NCBI RefSeq assembly: GCF_037392515.1
Contig: NC_090281.1
Location: forward strand, 53,050,753 to 53,114,752
DNA length: 64,000 nt
Direction: 5' to 3'
DNA from: Haliotis asinina
Lineage: Eukaryota; Mollusca; Gastropoda; Lepetellida; Haliotidae
Positions 11,701-21,749 of this stretch are shown in pieces. Position 1 is the stretch's first letter. Every line of letters begins with the position of its first letter. The notes under the pieces were generated by a model. It searched no databases. It was given only the letters and a program-made list of their open reading frames with translations, and was not told where the DNA came from. Both the position numbers and the translations under genes were made by a program.

Positions 11701-12665
11701 TCCAAATCTCTGATTATGGAAAAGCAATGAGGCGAATTGTCTTCATCCCTTTTTAAAATTGCATGATCTATATTTTTGACTGAATTAGCCAAATATGCTC
11801 ACTGCTAACATTCTGGATAAAAGGTTTCCTAGCAAGGTTTAATACTTGATATTAAGCTCTGTTTTGTTATATCATGAGAAAGAATACACAATTTTAAATT
11901 TTAGATCCATAAACCTCATAGAAGTCAGATCATTCCCTGATAGTAACTGTCTTTGCCTCAGTGAGTGAGTAGGGTTTTACATTGCTTTTCATAATGTTCC
12001 AGCATTATCATGTCAGGGAACACCACAAATGGGTTTCACACATTATACCTGTGTAGGAAATCAAGCCTAGGCCTTGGGAGTGACATTTTCTATCTGCAAA
12101 CTTGATATCCCCATCATAGAAGGTCCTTAAAATCTTTGATCAGCGATTAAAGTGGTTGCCACACTTTCATGATAAAATTCATATTTGACTAGATAGTTAT
12201 GTAATAAACTTTGATTTTGATAGCTTTGTTTAGAAATGCCTTAAATTGCATTTCAGTCACACAAGGCTAAAAAATTGGGGTATTCAAATTCAAAATGCCA
12301 TATTCAAAATTATTGCACTTCCCTAGCCATGTGTAATATATCTGTGCAACACTGCTTGTACTTGTCAGGACTAATGGCTGATCATAATACTAGCCCAAAG
12401 ATACACCACTGGTAACAGGGACACCACTAGACACAGTACACTGACTCAGAATTGACCAGAGATTGTTTTATACCCAAAAAGCCAAGTAGTGGGCAGGGCA
12501 ACAACAAGTATCGCCTTTAATTATGAGTGGTATGGTCCACTAGGCTACCACTATGCTCTCTCGTCACGTTGAGAGGGTCTTTTCCACTAGGCTCAACTCA
12601 ATGTTTTATTTCATCTTAAAGAAAATCACAAGCATTGAAATACAAGACTCTCAAGCTTACTGCAG
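11701..12665. other. 3' flank of zinc-finger gene copy 2, homologous to 1540-2318
   Basis: Duplicated non-coding DNA interrupted by a SINE at 11958-12085. On the minus strand AATAAA occurs near 12604-12610, about 110 nt past the stop codon, and is a plausible polyadenylation signal for copy 2. Confidence 0.6.
11958..12085 (-). repeat. SINE family A copy, decayed
   Basis: Reversed order of tail (gtgagtgagtagggttttac), middle (ccacaaatgggtttcacaca) and a remnant B-box side (gtaggaaatcaagcctaggc). It is absent from the homologous block in copy 1, so it inserted after or during the duplication. Confidence 0.65.
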
Positions 12666-12720
12666 TCATTCAGACCTAAACAAGTATGTATGATCCATGC
12701 AATGTTTGGCACTCATTGTG

Positions 12721-13749
12721 TCAGTTTCTTTCTTCGTCAAAGTCAGGTTCTTTTTTGATATGGTCAACAGGAATAAGTTGTTGAAATCCCCCATCTGAAG
12801 ATACTGCAATTGCTTGATAGAACCTCTTCTGAAAGTCACTGTCTTTAGGTTTATCAGAGGACAGATTATCCTCAAAACCGTCAGGATTTTCTTCAACTTT
12901 TGCTGGCAGATCCTCTTGAAATTCACTTACAGAACGGGAACTCACATCCGCACTGAGCATATGGGGATTGTCCTCATCTTGATGGTCCTCTAGGCCATCC
13001 TCATTAGATACATCCTCTTCTTTGGCAGGCTTAACTTCATCAAATACTTCACTATCATCAGCATTATCTGACTCTTCTTTCAGTACTTGTTGGTTTCTAG
13101 CTTTCAACAGTTCCATCTGTGGAAAGATTGGGATAGATTTGTACCTTGGAGGTTTCACAAATAAGGGACGTGGGACCTCCCCTCCTTTCTTGTCCCTGTG
13201 TACCTTCATATGTGCATGGAGATTGCCAGCTGTTGTACAGGCCTTGCCACAAAGGTGACATTTGTGAGGACGTTCTCCTGTGTGAGTACGAATATGTGTC
13301 TTCATTGTGCATAAGTCAGCAAAACCCCGAGCACAGTATTCACAAATATAGGGTTTCTCCCCAGTATGAGTACGCATGTGTCGTTTGAAATTGGCAGAAC
13401 TAATAAAACCCCGGCCGCACTGATCACATTGGTATTGACGTTCATCTCCATGAGTCTTTAAATGGTTCTTGAGATTGTGGAAGTGTTTGAAAGTTTTACC
13501 ACACTCAGTGCAAACAAAGGGTCTCTCCTCACCAGCACATTCTAACCAAGTCTGATCTTGAGTCGGGATGATCCGAGGTCGCCCTGTGCGTGGGAGGTCG
13601 TCAGTTGACCCTGTTGTTTTTAACCTACTGACTAATCGGTGGATTGTACTCCGAGATGTTTTCATTTTCTTAGAAACTTCATACTGGGAGTGACCTTTTT
13701 CTAGCATTACCCTCACTTCCTCTCGCTCTTCTTTAGACAGTCGAGGCAT
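12721..13749 (-). CDS. Tc1-transposase-type HTH fused to four C2H2 zinc fingers, copy 2 (342 aa)
   Basis: Intact paralogue of the gene at 2319-3341, same strand and same architecture. It has the MPRLSKEERE start, HTH with STIHRL at 34-39, GRPR at 56-59, fingers at C80/C83/H96/H100, C108/C111/H124/H128, C136/C139/H152/H156 and C164/C167/H180/H184, an acidic tail and a C-terminal IKKEPDFDEERN. Fingers 3-4 and the following ~90 residues are identical to copy 1. The HTH and fingers 1-2 differ, including at predicted base-contact positions (finger 1 positions -1 and 6; finger 2 positions 2 and 3). The tail has a two-residue insertion (SSDGGFQQLIP). Both copies being open over 340 codons, with all ligands kept, argues for selection. 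A splice acceptor (aattcacag) lies 21 nt upstream of the ATG. Confidence 0.9.
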   Translation of the reverse strand: MPRLSKEEREEVRVMLEKGHSQYEVSKKMKTSRSTIHRLVSRLKTTGSTDDLPRTGRPRIIPTQDQTWLECAGEERPFVCTECGKTFKHFHNLKNHLKTHGDERQYQCDQCGRGFISSANFKRHMRTHTGEKPYICEYCARGFADLCTMKTHIRTHTGERPHKCHLCGKACTTAGNLHAHMKVHRDKKGGEVPRPLFVKPPRYKSIPIFPQMELLKARNQQVLKEESDNADDSEVFDEVKPAKEEDVSNEDGLEDHQDEDNPHMLSADVSSRSVSEFQEDLPAKVEENPDGFEDNLSSDKPKDSDFQKRFYQAIAVSSDGGFQQLIPVDHIKKEPDFDEERN

Positions 13750-13771
13750 TGCAAGTCTCTTTCAAAGGGGC

Positions 13772-14588
13772 TGTGAATTAGAAACATACCGTTTAGCTAA
13801 ATGTTATGATTGGTAAACATGAACTCATGATAAACTACATTCAGACTGTAAAGGCAAATGAAACCTGTGCATCGTTGCCTTAATGAATGGTGACAATCTT
13901 TTTTCAAATAAAAACTCCTGAGTAAACAGGTGAGTTTAAATGGAAATTTGGTCCAATGTGGCACTCTTAAAGTTTAATCAAAATTTTCAAATGGGGACTG
14001 ATACATGTCAAAGCATGACATGGCTGAAGAAGTCAAAGTAAACTTTCTCAGAAAAGTGGTGATTTTGTACATATATTTTTGCTACCCTTTCACTAACAGT
14101 CAAAGTCCGCAAGTGAATGAAATAGGAAATTAGGACAGTTTAGATAGTATTTAAATTACGACAAACCTTCACTGTCATTTATTGTCAATGTTAAAAGTCA
14201 AGTCCAGAATCGTTTCAAGACAGTAAAATTGTATGTCTGTTTGAAATAACGAAGTCGTCACATTACTGTGTGACTGATGCGGTCTTTGTGCTTGGCCTCC
14301 AGTCTTAACCATCACCACTAATTAACAAGTCACTAAGTGCACATTGTGGGTATAGTTCCTTACTAGTGGACAAGTTGCGACTGATACTAAAAATATAAAC
14401 CTGTAAACAGAGAACATGTAGACCAGTATACAATCTTTGGTATAAACATGAATATTAAAGTGTCACCGCTGCGCTATTGTCTGCTTGAAATATGGCTACA
14501 TTCAGGTCTACCGTTTGAATGAAACTCCTTCAAAACACACATATACATCAAAACAACTTAAAGCACAGACTATTAACATAATGCTTAC
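13772..14588. other. Presumed 5' intron of zinc-finger gene copy 2
   Basis: Only weak similarity to the corresponding region of copy 1 is visible near 13840-13860 (acattcagactgtaaag). No gene, array or mobile element is recognised. Confidence 0.35.
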
Positions 14589-14700
14589 CACTGAACAGAT
14601 ACGTTTCATAAGGTGACTTGCCAGTGTTTGCAAGTTGACTGCTTGACAGGTTCGTCTGACAGCGATGCATTAAAGGGGACGTAACTCTAACTTCTAACTA
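14589..14700 (-). other. Candidate 5' UTR exon for zinc-finger gene copy 2
   Basis: On the minus strand, ctgttcagtg followed by gtaagcat is a good donor at 14589/14588, about 820 nt upstream of the acceptor next to 13770. The distance is similar to that in copy 1. The exon's 5' end is not defined. Confidence 0.3.
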
Positions 14701-15160
14701 TGGGTAGTGCCAAAATGTGGCTGTCAAATGAGGAAACGGACGTGGTATCTCGAAGTACATGTTTTTATAGACTGGGTCGTGTAAATTTATACACTGTATT
14801 ATATGTGCATGCAGAATCTATTCATGTGAATGACGAGGTAATATGTTTCCAAGCATATATTTAAGTAATTTGCCGCGTTACACATGTTTCACATGTGTGA
14901 ATTTTTAGAGAATTTTGGATGAGCAGTTGTAGGTTAACAAAACAGTACCCACCTCTCCGGGTGTCATGGTCAATTGCTCAGGCCGGACGTTTTTGTTTTA
15001 ATAAATTAATACTTCGCAAGAACCATTCCTTGACACAAAATTTTACAAGAGCAAACTGGATTATTGTGGATGAAGTTCAAAATGGATCTTTATTTGTGTT
15101 AAATGGCAAAAGGTTATAATTACTGATACGCACATGCCAAAAGAATGGACATTTATTACT
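14700..15160. other. Intergenic; nothing supported
   Basis: A 66-codon plus-strand frame at 14919-15119 has no recognisable domain. Confidence 0.4.
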
Positions 15161-15179
15161 CGCCCGTGGAAGATACAGG

Positions 15180-15316
15180 GGCCCGTTTCACAAAACTCTC
15201 GTAAGCCTAAGGTCTCGTAAGTTTTCTCGTATCATTCCTGCTTCCTATGTTACAGTATAGGAGGTACGAATGCCACGAGAAAAGTTACGAGAAAGAGTTT
15301 TGTGAAACGGGGCCCT
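15180..15316. mobile_element. Fold-back MITE, copy 1 (cccgtttcacaaaactctcg type)
   Basis: gggcccgtttcacaaaactc at the left end pairs with gagttttgtgaaacggggccc at the right end. Subterminal gtctcgtaagttttctcgta and aaaagttacgaga also pair. A second copy is at 32431-32577. This copy splits the dispersed repeat found intact at 38317-38610, which supplies an empty site. Confidence 0.85.
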
Positions 15317-15660
15317 GAAGTGTAATATTTTTGCGGCAATATTACACTAGTGTAATAATACCTCTTGACGTATGACGTCAAAATGGTTCAAAGTTGTGAC
15401 GTCACAATGCTAATGTTGATGTCGCGATTTTACTAGACCTTGCTTGACTTGAAAGCTGGGAGTCCTCACACTGTAAGCAATTTCGCCGCAGTTTCTGTCA
15501 ATTTATGTTGACGAGCAATAAACAGAATACTAAACTCGCTTCCGTGAAATACCATTTTCATTAAACTCGTTAAAGATTTAATATCAAACTCGCTTTCGCT
15601 CGTGTGATGCCAAATCATTAACTCGTTTAATAAAAATGGTATTACACGTAAGGTCGTTTA
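15317..15660. repeat. Dispersed repeat with TGACGTCA cores, copy 1
   Basis: gtgtaatatttttgcggcaa through tgacgtatgacgtcaaaatg, gttgtgacgtcacaatgcta and gaccttgcttgact to ggtattacacg matches 38329-38576. The two ends are imperfect inverted repeats (gtgtaata...attttt), which suggests a MITE-like element. This copy carries about 100 bp of extra internal sequence. Confidence 0.8.
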
Positions 15661-15779
15661 GTATCCTCTATGTAGTAAACGTATTTAAGTGTACTTAAGT
15701 CTTTTAAGCTTGAACAATGATGAAGGAAATTATAATAATATGTGTTGTCATTGTCAGTTCACCAACTGCACATGTGTGG

Positions 15780-16235
15780 ACACAAGGGGGCGTTCAGGTC
15801 AGTACCTGGTGACACTACCCCTTGCGGGCACCAGTCGTTCGCTGTTGGGCGCAAAGCGTTCGTGTCGACATTGATGGACACGTACGTTGTCTGCCATCGA
15901 GTCGTTGCAGGAGGAAACGCGACTCCGAATCGCCGAACCAAAAACGCGTGGCCACTTCCCTAGGTTCCACGCGGGAACCCAGTTGTACCATTGAAGACAT
16001 CGTCCTCGGTATAGTCGTGTCAATTCAGGTCCAACTTTTGATCGATCTGCCCGAATTCCCACTTCTCTCAGATGATTCCTTAGTGTTTGGTATGAAATCC
16101 TCGAAGGTCAGGCACCTGTCCTGCAGTGTCCGTTTCTGTAGCAAATTGGTGACATAGGTTAAACACCCGGATGAATCAGTCATTTTTTGTCGGTCTTCCC
16201 GATTTCTGGAACGATCTTGGGTCGAAGTGACGCGG
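15780..16235 (-). pseudogene. Tc1-like transposase fossil (partial)
   Basis: Minus-strand frames contain NHLREVGIRADRSKVGPELT, LQWYNWVPAWNLGKWPRVF, DSESRFLLQRLDGRQRT and RHERFAPNSE. In that order these match the Tc1 transposase stretch NRLRE-x-G / RLxWxxxH / FSDESRFLLQRxDGRxRV / NERFAxN, which includes the first part of the DDE domain. The motifs fall in different frames with several breaks, and the C-terminal catalytic part is missing. It is a plain DNA-transposon remnant with no sign of function. Confidence 0.75.
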
Positions 16236-16431
16236 GCCCAACAACAACGATATGATTAAAGGGATTCAAACATAGGAATCGTCCTAATGAATGCTGCCAA
16301 AGTATATCCAAAGGGTCAGCGCCCGAGCGTTTCTCCATTTTAAGGGTTTAATTTAAAGGATACACCTGTCAGCTCCTACAAATTTGGTGAATGTATGTAG
16401 GGATATATTTCGAAACTCGGGTCTCCATAGA

Positions 16432-16690
16432 TAGACCGTCCTTCTAGTCTAGAGGACAGGGCGTCTGCCTGGAGAGCATAAGATCGGATGTTCGATTCCC
16501 TGGCCGGTCAAATCGAATGTCTTTAAAAGATGCAGTAAACCCGTTTGACCCGTCAGCTGTAAGTGATAGTCGGGCTGGAGTCAGCTTGTCACTTAGCGAA
16601 TGAAGCGTCTGTTAAATGACCAGTATTGAAGAATATCGGGCGTTTGATGCACTTATCAATATTTGTATGAGAATTATTATGAGCGTTGTG
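16432..16690 (+). repeat. tRNA-derived SINE-like sequence, distinct from families A and B
   Basis: The head gaccgtccttctagtctaga has an A-box-like ctagtctagaggacagg. The B-box-like ggatgttcgattccctgg follows ~45 nt later, and ggccggtc closes an imperfect acceptor stem with the start. About 180 nt of non-tRNA sequence follows. One mismatch in the stem and the long tail argue against a functional tRNA gene. I see no second copy in the window, so the SINE status is inferred. Confidence 0.5.
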
Positions 16691-16699
16691 TGAAATGCA

Positions 16700-17405
16700 G
16701 GTGTATATTCTTTGATATGTGGCAAATTAAATGTTCAGTGTTACTCCGTTGTAATGATATGTTTCTCTATATACTCCTAGGCCAAATGTAGAGATGTCAT
16801 GAAAATCAGGAAATATGATACACCCAGCCTCATTGCCCATACTGCATATCTTGACTATGTTGAACACCAGTGCTTCTCACCACACATTAGACAATGTGAT
16901 CAATTCTCAAGCAGTTTGTTTATGAACACGTGGGCACTGTTTCAATTCAATTACTGAATAACGCGTTTACTGCTGCTGAGAGATCCTAAAAATAGGGACT
17001 TTTCAAGCATTTGGCCTAGGACTATACATAACTAATCTACACGCTGAGTTTGCTGGTTTGCCACACCTTTCACAGCTTCTCATCCATTTGCTCTTAAATC
17101 TGAAGCAGAACCATTTTTTACAAGCATTATCCAAGACAATGTATTACACCATCACGGTTATTGAATCATAGGTCGCCAAATAACAAATGAGAAAGTTACA
17201 GGAATTTATTATCACAGAAAAACTGGGATTAAAGGATTAATACTGAACTCAAAACTGTTAAATGTAAAAGTATTATACCACATATTTAAATGGAATATGA
17301 CGTTACAGTGACATGTTTCCATGGTTTTCGCAGCGCATGATATAAAACAGCACCAAGACCTGTTCTGTAATATGTACCCACTATAGCAGCAATAAAATAT
17401 ATTTT
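16700..17405. other. Intergenic; nothing supported
   Basis: AT-rich sequence without long frames, arrays or terminal repeats that I can see. Confidence 0.4.
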
Positions 17406-17409
17406 CAGG

Positions 17410-17862
17410 GACAATTCTCGATATTTCAATAATTTCCCCGTTACTTCGAGTATTTTCTCGAGGCTGAAGTTTCTTTCAAATCGAATGATTTCTCGTTCCT
17501 ACGAGGATTTTCTCGTCACCTCAATTAATGTTTCGTTGCTCCGATTAACTGCTTGTTGCTTTAAGTATATCTCGTTACTTCAAATATATTTTCATTGCTC
17601 AGATTAATTGCTTGTTGCCTCAAGTACTTCAATTATTTTTTCGTTTCTACGATTATTCTCTCGTTGCTTGAGTATTTTCTCGTTCCTTCAACTTTCTATC
17701 AAAAACTTGAAGTAAGGAGAAATTACTCGAGGCAACGAGTAAATATAAATTTCAAGTACTGGACAGAAAATAGTCCAAGCAACGGGAAAATAGCTGAGTC
17801 GACGTGAAAACGATCGAAACAACAAGAAAATAGTTGAAGCAACGAGAAAGTAAACGAAAAGG
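17410..17862. repeat. Fold-back array of ~15-20 bp degenerate repeats
   Basis: From 17410 to ~17695 variants of tttctcgttgcttcaagta repeat on the plus strand. From ~17705 to 17862 the same motif continues in reverse complement (ttgaagcaacgagaaaata). The symmetry centre lies near 17700, so the whole region could fold into one long imperfect hairpin. Confidence 0.85.
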
Positions 17863-18069
17863 TATTCGGGAACTTTCGCTGACAAAAATATTTTACGCTA
17901 CAAAAGTGTCAGCATTAGGCTTTAGTAAATATGTAATAAGCACATTATATTTACAACTTTTATATCTATAGATAAATATGGAATTACGTTCCGAGCACAC
18001 GAGGAATATATACACATTTATACAACGTTTGGTATTTATATACGATCGGGCAGAAGCAATTCTGGGAAA

Positions 18070-20149
18070 TTATTTGTAAAGGAGGGCAACAAAAGCGGTG
18101 ACGACAACGCCAGATATGGACGCTGACATGCGCAGACCGTTGTTGCAGTAGTCGGAGTTGCATGTGCAGCCGTAGACGTCAAGGCCGTTGTGTTGGGTTT
18201 CGCGACACTCATCGACTGACTGTTGGGGCATACAACCTCGTGTGATTTCAACCATCTCACCTACATGAGCTGAAAGTTAAGAATACTCCGATGAATACAG
18301 AGACAAACATTACACCTTTTCATAAATGCCATAAAAATACAACCAAAAAAAAAAAAAAAAAGATTATATATCTGAATACATCTCATTCCGTCACCCCTGA
18401 ATGATCTCGATCCAATCAGAACGGCTCTCATCTGATCAAAATATTAAGCCTCAATTGAACTGCGTGTTAGTACTCCGAACGACAATGTCAGTCTGTATCC
18501 TTCCACTGATTCGTCCGCCATCCCACCCACTCTCCGCAAGATTGGTGTTTGTATGTCAGCAATTTTTGTCAGTATTTTTCGGTACGTATATTTTACGTTC
18601 TGCAAGTGTAAAATGTGTAGAAGAAAATTTTAACAATAATTGAATACAATCAGATAGAAAATATGTTGTACTTACTTGGTCTTACGCCGCGGTACTTGAC
18701 GCAACTTCCGGTACATTGTTGAGCGGCCGCACGCGTCACCTGGAAGTCATCAGCACACCGGAAGTCATGCATACTTGAACAAGTGTAGCACTGAATAGCT
18801 TCCCCTGAAAGATATAAATTCACCGCTACTGAGTCAATGAGTGAGTGAATGAACGTTGTTTGGAACAGTATTCCAGCCATATCACCGATTTCTAAACGCC
18901 ACTCAAACAAGATACAACATGTATGAGGCATTTATTACTTCGCTGTCACCAATACTCGCCCATTGGCCACAAACCTTGAAAATAATTTCGGAGAACTGGC
19001 ATTCAAACCCTCAATGTGAGATTGCTGGTATGCCAAGGGAACGCCAAACTGAACAGCTAATTGACTCGACTTAGAGGATAGGCCACCCATTCCCACTTTA
19101 CAAATACATTGCACCGCATAAAATTCCCAAATGACACGTTTTTCAATCTTTTCACCAGTATATAACGGATTAATTCCCTGAAATGTTACTTCTCAAATAT
19201 TGGGCAACGGTGAGGCATCCCAGTTGTTGAAGCGTTCGCAGGTATCGCTCTTGATCTGGTTCGACTCCCAGTGTAAGCACACGTGATGAAGACCTCCCTT
19301 GTTTATGTTCTAGCGTTGCACGGCTTTTATGTTGCATATAAGTAGCATAGAAGTCTACGTACTCATTACTAATTTCGGTTTAATCTTGAATCTTAATCTA
19401 GGAAGGATAAGAAAAATGAATGGGTTAAATAAATTGACGGGTTTCTAATGATTCACGGTAACAACTATCATGTGACACTTTCCATGTGTTTTACGTAACG
19501 AATCATGTAAGGAATGTCAAAGAGAAAACAGTATTCCAGTATGGGACACCGGAAAAATCTGAGAGTGAATGATCGAGTGAGTTTAGTTTTACGCCGCACC
19601 CAGCAACATTCCAGCTATAGAGCGAGTAAATACGAGTAATTAAGTTTGCACCAGACAATCAGGCGAAAAGAGGCAAACACGTGAAAGTGAAATTGGATCC
19701 AAAATTTGTATATAATTATAAATGTTATTAAAAATATGTCAGGCAAGAGTGAATGATTGAGTGAGTTTAGTTTTACGCCGCACCCAGCAACATTCCAGCT
19801 ATAGGGCGGCGGTCTGTTCACATACGCGAGTAATTAAGTTTGCACCAGACAATCAGGCGAAAAGAGGCACACACTTTAAATTTGTTCCAAACTTTGTATA
19901 TAAACGTTATTAACGAGAAAACAAAACACAACCAACTTAAGGTCCCAACAACAGCTAACACATCGATATCAATTAAATATATAACCCTTAAAATATTTCT
20001 TGTTTCTTTCCTTTTTAGTCACCATCATGAGTGTAAACGTCTTTATTAAACACTAATTATTCGAGTAAAAAACAGTAACACAATCACTTACCTTGGTGCA
20101 CACAAAGGAAACCCACAACTACGAAAATACACACGTGTATTAGAGTCAT
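18070..20149 (-). CDS. Ly6/uPAR three-finger protein, GPI-anchored type, 3 exons (128 aa)
   Basis: Exons read from the minus strand: 20149-20092, 18804-18676 and 18269-18070, with donors gtaagtgatt and gtaagtacaa and acceptors atctttcag and aactttcag. Phases agree (1, 1) and the sum is 387 nt. Residues 1-19 are a hydrophobic signal peptide. Ten cysteines (25, 28, 36, 50, 54, 75, 84, 97, 99, 104) follow the Ly6/uPAR (LU) pattern: IQCYTC start, paired CTC and terminal CNN after SDYC. Residues 111-126 are a hydrophobic tail, as expected for GPI-anchor addition near N106-S111. It is probably an extracellular membrane-anchored protein. Family members modulate receptors or channels (for example Drosophila quiver/sleepless), but its partner cannot be told from sequence. 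A TATA-like element is 60 nt upstream of the ATG. Confidence 0.88.
18828..18885 (-). repeat. SINE tail fragment in intron 1 of the Ly6 gene
   Basis: gtcaatgagtgagtgaatga followed by acgttgttt and cagtattccagccatatcac is the reversed tail module of family B. Confidence 0.6.
19562..19920. repeat. ~185-bp tandem duplication containing a SINE tail, in intron 1 of the Ly6 gene
   Basis: gagtgagtttagttttacgc, acccagcaacattccagcta and caccagacaatcaggcgaaa occur in the same order from 19574 and again from 19759. The second copy retains ggcggcggtctgt, which the first has lost. Both end in a similar AT-rich segment (aaactttgtatata). Confidence 0.85.
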
Positions 20150-20207
20150 GACTGGAGTCAGTATGTTAGGAACCTGGTTTGGTTGTGTCCACATTCTCTA
20201 ACTGGGC

Positions 20208-20218
20208 AGTATATATAC
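20208..20218 (-). promoter_or_regulatory. TATA-like box for the Ly6 gene
   Basis: On the minus strand gtatatatactg lies about 60 nt upstream of the ATG at 20149. This would put a transcription start near 20180 and a short leader of ~30 nt. Confidence 0.5.
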
Positions 20219-20649
20219 ACATACCTAATCTGGTTCTGCATGACTTCACCGCTTGTCCCTATCACGGAAGGTGGAGCGACGGACACTTCATCATCAACAC
20301 ATGTAATTAATTAACATGTATGGGACTGGATGCACCACGCCAGGGGCACATCGTGTGATTAATGGTTGATTATTTTGTAATGGGAGGTTGGATTACTGTC
20401 GCTTGCAGAGGCTGGGGACACATCGGTCCGTCATGTTACCGGCATCCGGATTTTTAAATGACTTATCAATTAACTATGGCCGATGTCTGAAGCATGCTCC
20501 GTACAGGTTTTTGAAAGGATGCGGGTAATTCTTTCACTGCATGGGATCTTAGGGTGACATTCCTTATGAATATACCATATTCTGCATTCATTAATGCTTA
20601 GCAACAAGTGTGAACGTTTGAACAGTTCGTTTTTAACGGATGTAAAGAG

Positions 20650-20811
20650 GTGAGTGAGTTAAGTTTTGCGCCGCTTTTAGTAATATTCTAGCAATATCAC
20701 GGCGGGGGACACCAGAAAATGGGCTCACACATTGTACGCATGTGGGGAATCGAACCCGGGTCTTAGGCGTGACGAGCGAAAGCCTTAATCACTAGGCTAC
20801 CCCACCGCCCA
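20650..20811 (-). repeat. SINE family A copy, near full length
   Basis: Reversed tail gtgagtgagttaagttttgc, middle ggggacaccagaaaatgggc, B-box side ggggaatcgaacccgggtc and head aggctaccccaccgccc are all present. Confidence 0.85.
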
Positions 20812-20869
20812 TAATGAGTGTGAATGAAGAAGTACCTGGCCCATTCGTTCTTGAACAAGATGGTTTGTT

Positions 20870-21077
20870 TGTTGTTTAAGCCAGCACTCAGATATATTCT
20901 GGTTAATGCAAGTCTGTAAGCAATCGAATCTGAACCCGACAACCCAGTGATTAACACAATGAGCATCGATCTACGCAACTGGGATAGTATGATATGAGTC
21001 ATCCAAGTCAGCAAGCCTGGTCATCCGATCTCGTTACGACAAGCATGGGCTGCGGAAGAACTATCTAACCCCGATGG
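20870..21077 (-). repeat. SINE-like family B copy
   Basis: gccagcactcagatatattc, gaacccgacaacccagtg, atgagcatcgatctacgcaa, caagcctggtcatccgatc and cgacaagcatgggctgcgg are in the family order. It lies about 60 bp from the family A copy at 20650-20811, in the same orientation. Confidence 0.8.
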
Positions 21078-21564
21078 TAATGGTTCTTGAACATCCAGTA
21101 TTTGCATAAACTGCCGACAAATTCTATACGCAATTCTTTTCATGCGCCCTCAGTTACAGTGTATTAAATAATTTTTCATGCTAAATTTGTATTTTTAAAA
21201 AATAAACACAGTGTTTATATACACAATCACAAGGTTCAGTACACGTGATTGGGATGCTCGAGGGCTTACGATTAAAAATATTTGATGAATTTTTAAGAAT
21301 GTGGAGAATTCTCTTGATTCAAGTCTTTATCATCTGACTATCGTGATAGCTATGCGGGCATTCCAAATCACGAGCACGTGTATCTTTGATGCTACTGACC
21401 GTGTATATTTTGTAAATTTGTATTAGTGTGTTGATGCCTTGGGTGGTTTTAAACGTACCAGATGAAAACAGTTCTGAATTTTTCACTTTGTGGGAGAATG
21501 TTAACTCACGTTTTTTTGGAGGATGTACGAAGTCAACACCAGAATCGACCTCAACACCAGAATC

Positions 21565-21745
21565 GGGGTGGTGGGGTAGCGTACTGGTTAAACTGTTTGA
21601 TTGTCACACCGAGGAGCAGGGTTCGATTCCTAACGTGGGTACAGTGTGTGAAGCTCATTTTCTGGTGTCCGCTGCTGTGATATTGCTAGAATATTGCTAG
21701 AAGAGGCGTAAAACTAAACTCACTCACTCACTCACTCACTCACTC
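21565..21745 (+). repeat. SINE family A copy with (ACTC)n tail
   Basis: Head ggtggggtagcgtactggtt (A-box-like), gggttcgattcctaacgtgg (B box), then ctggtgtccgctgctgtgat, tgctagaatattgctagaag and (actc)n. Confidence 0.9.
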
Positions 21746-21749
21746 AACG

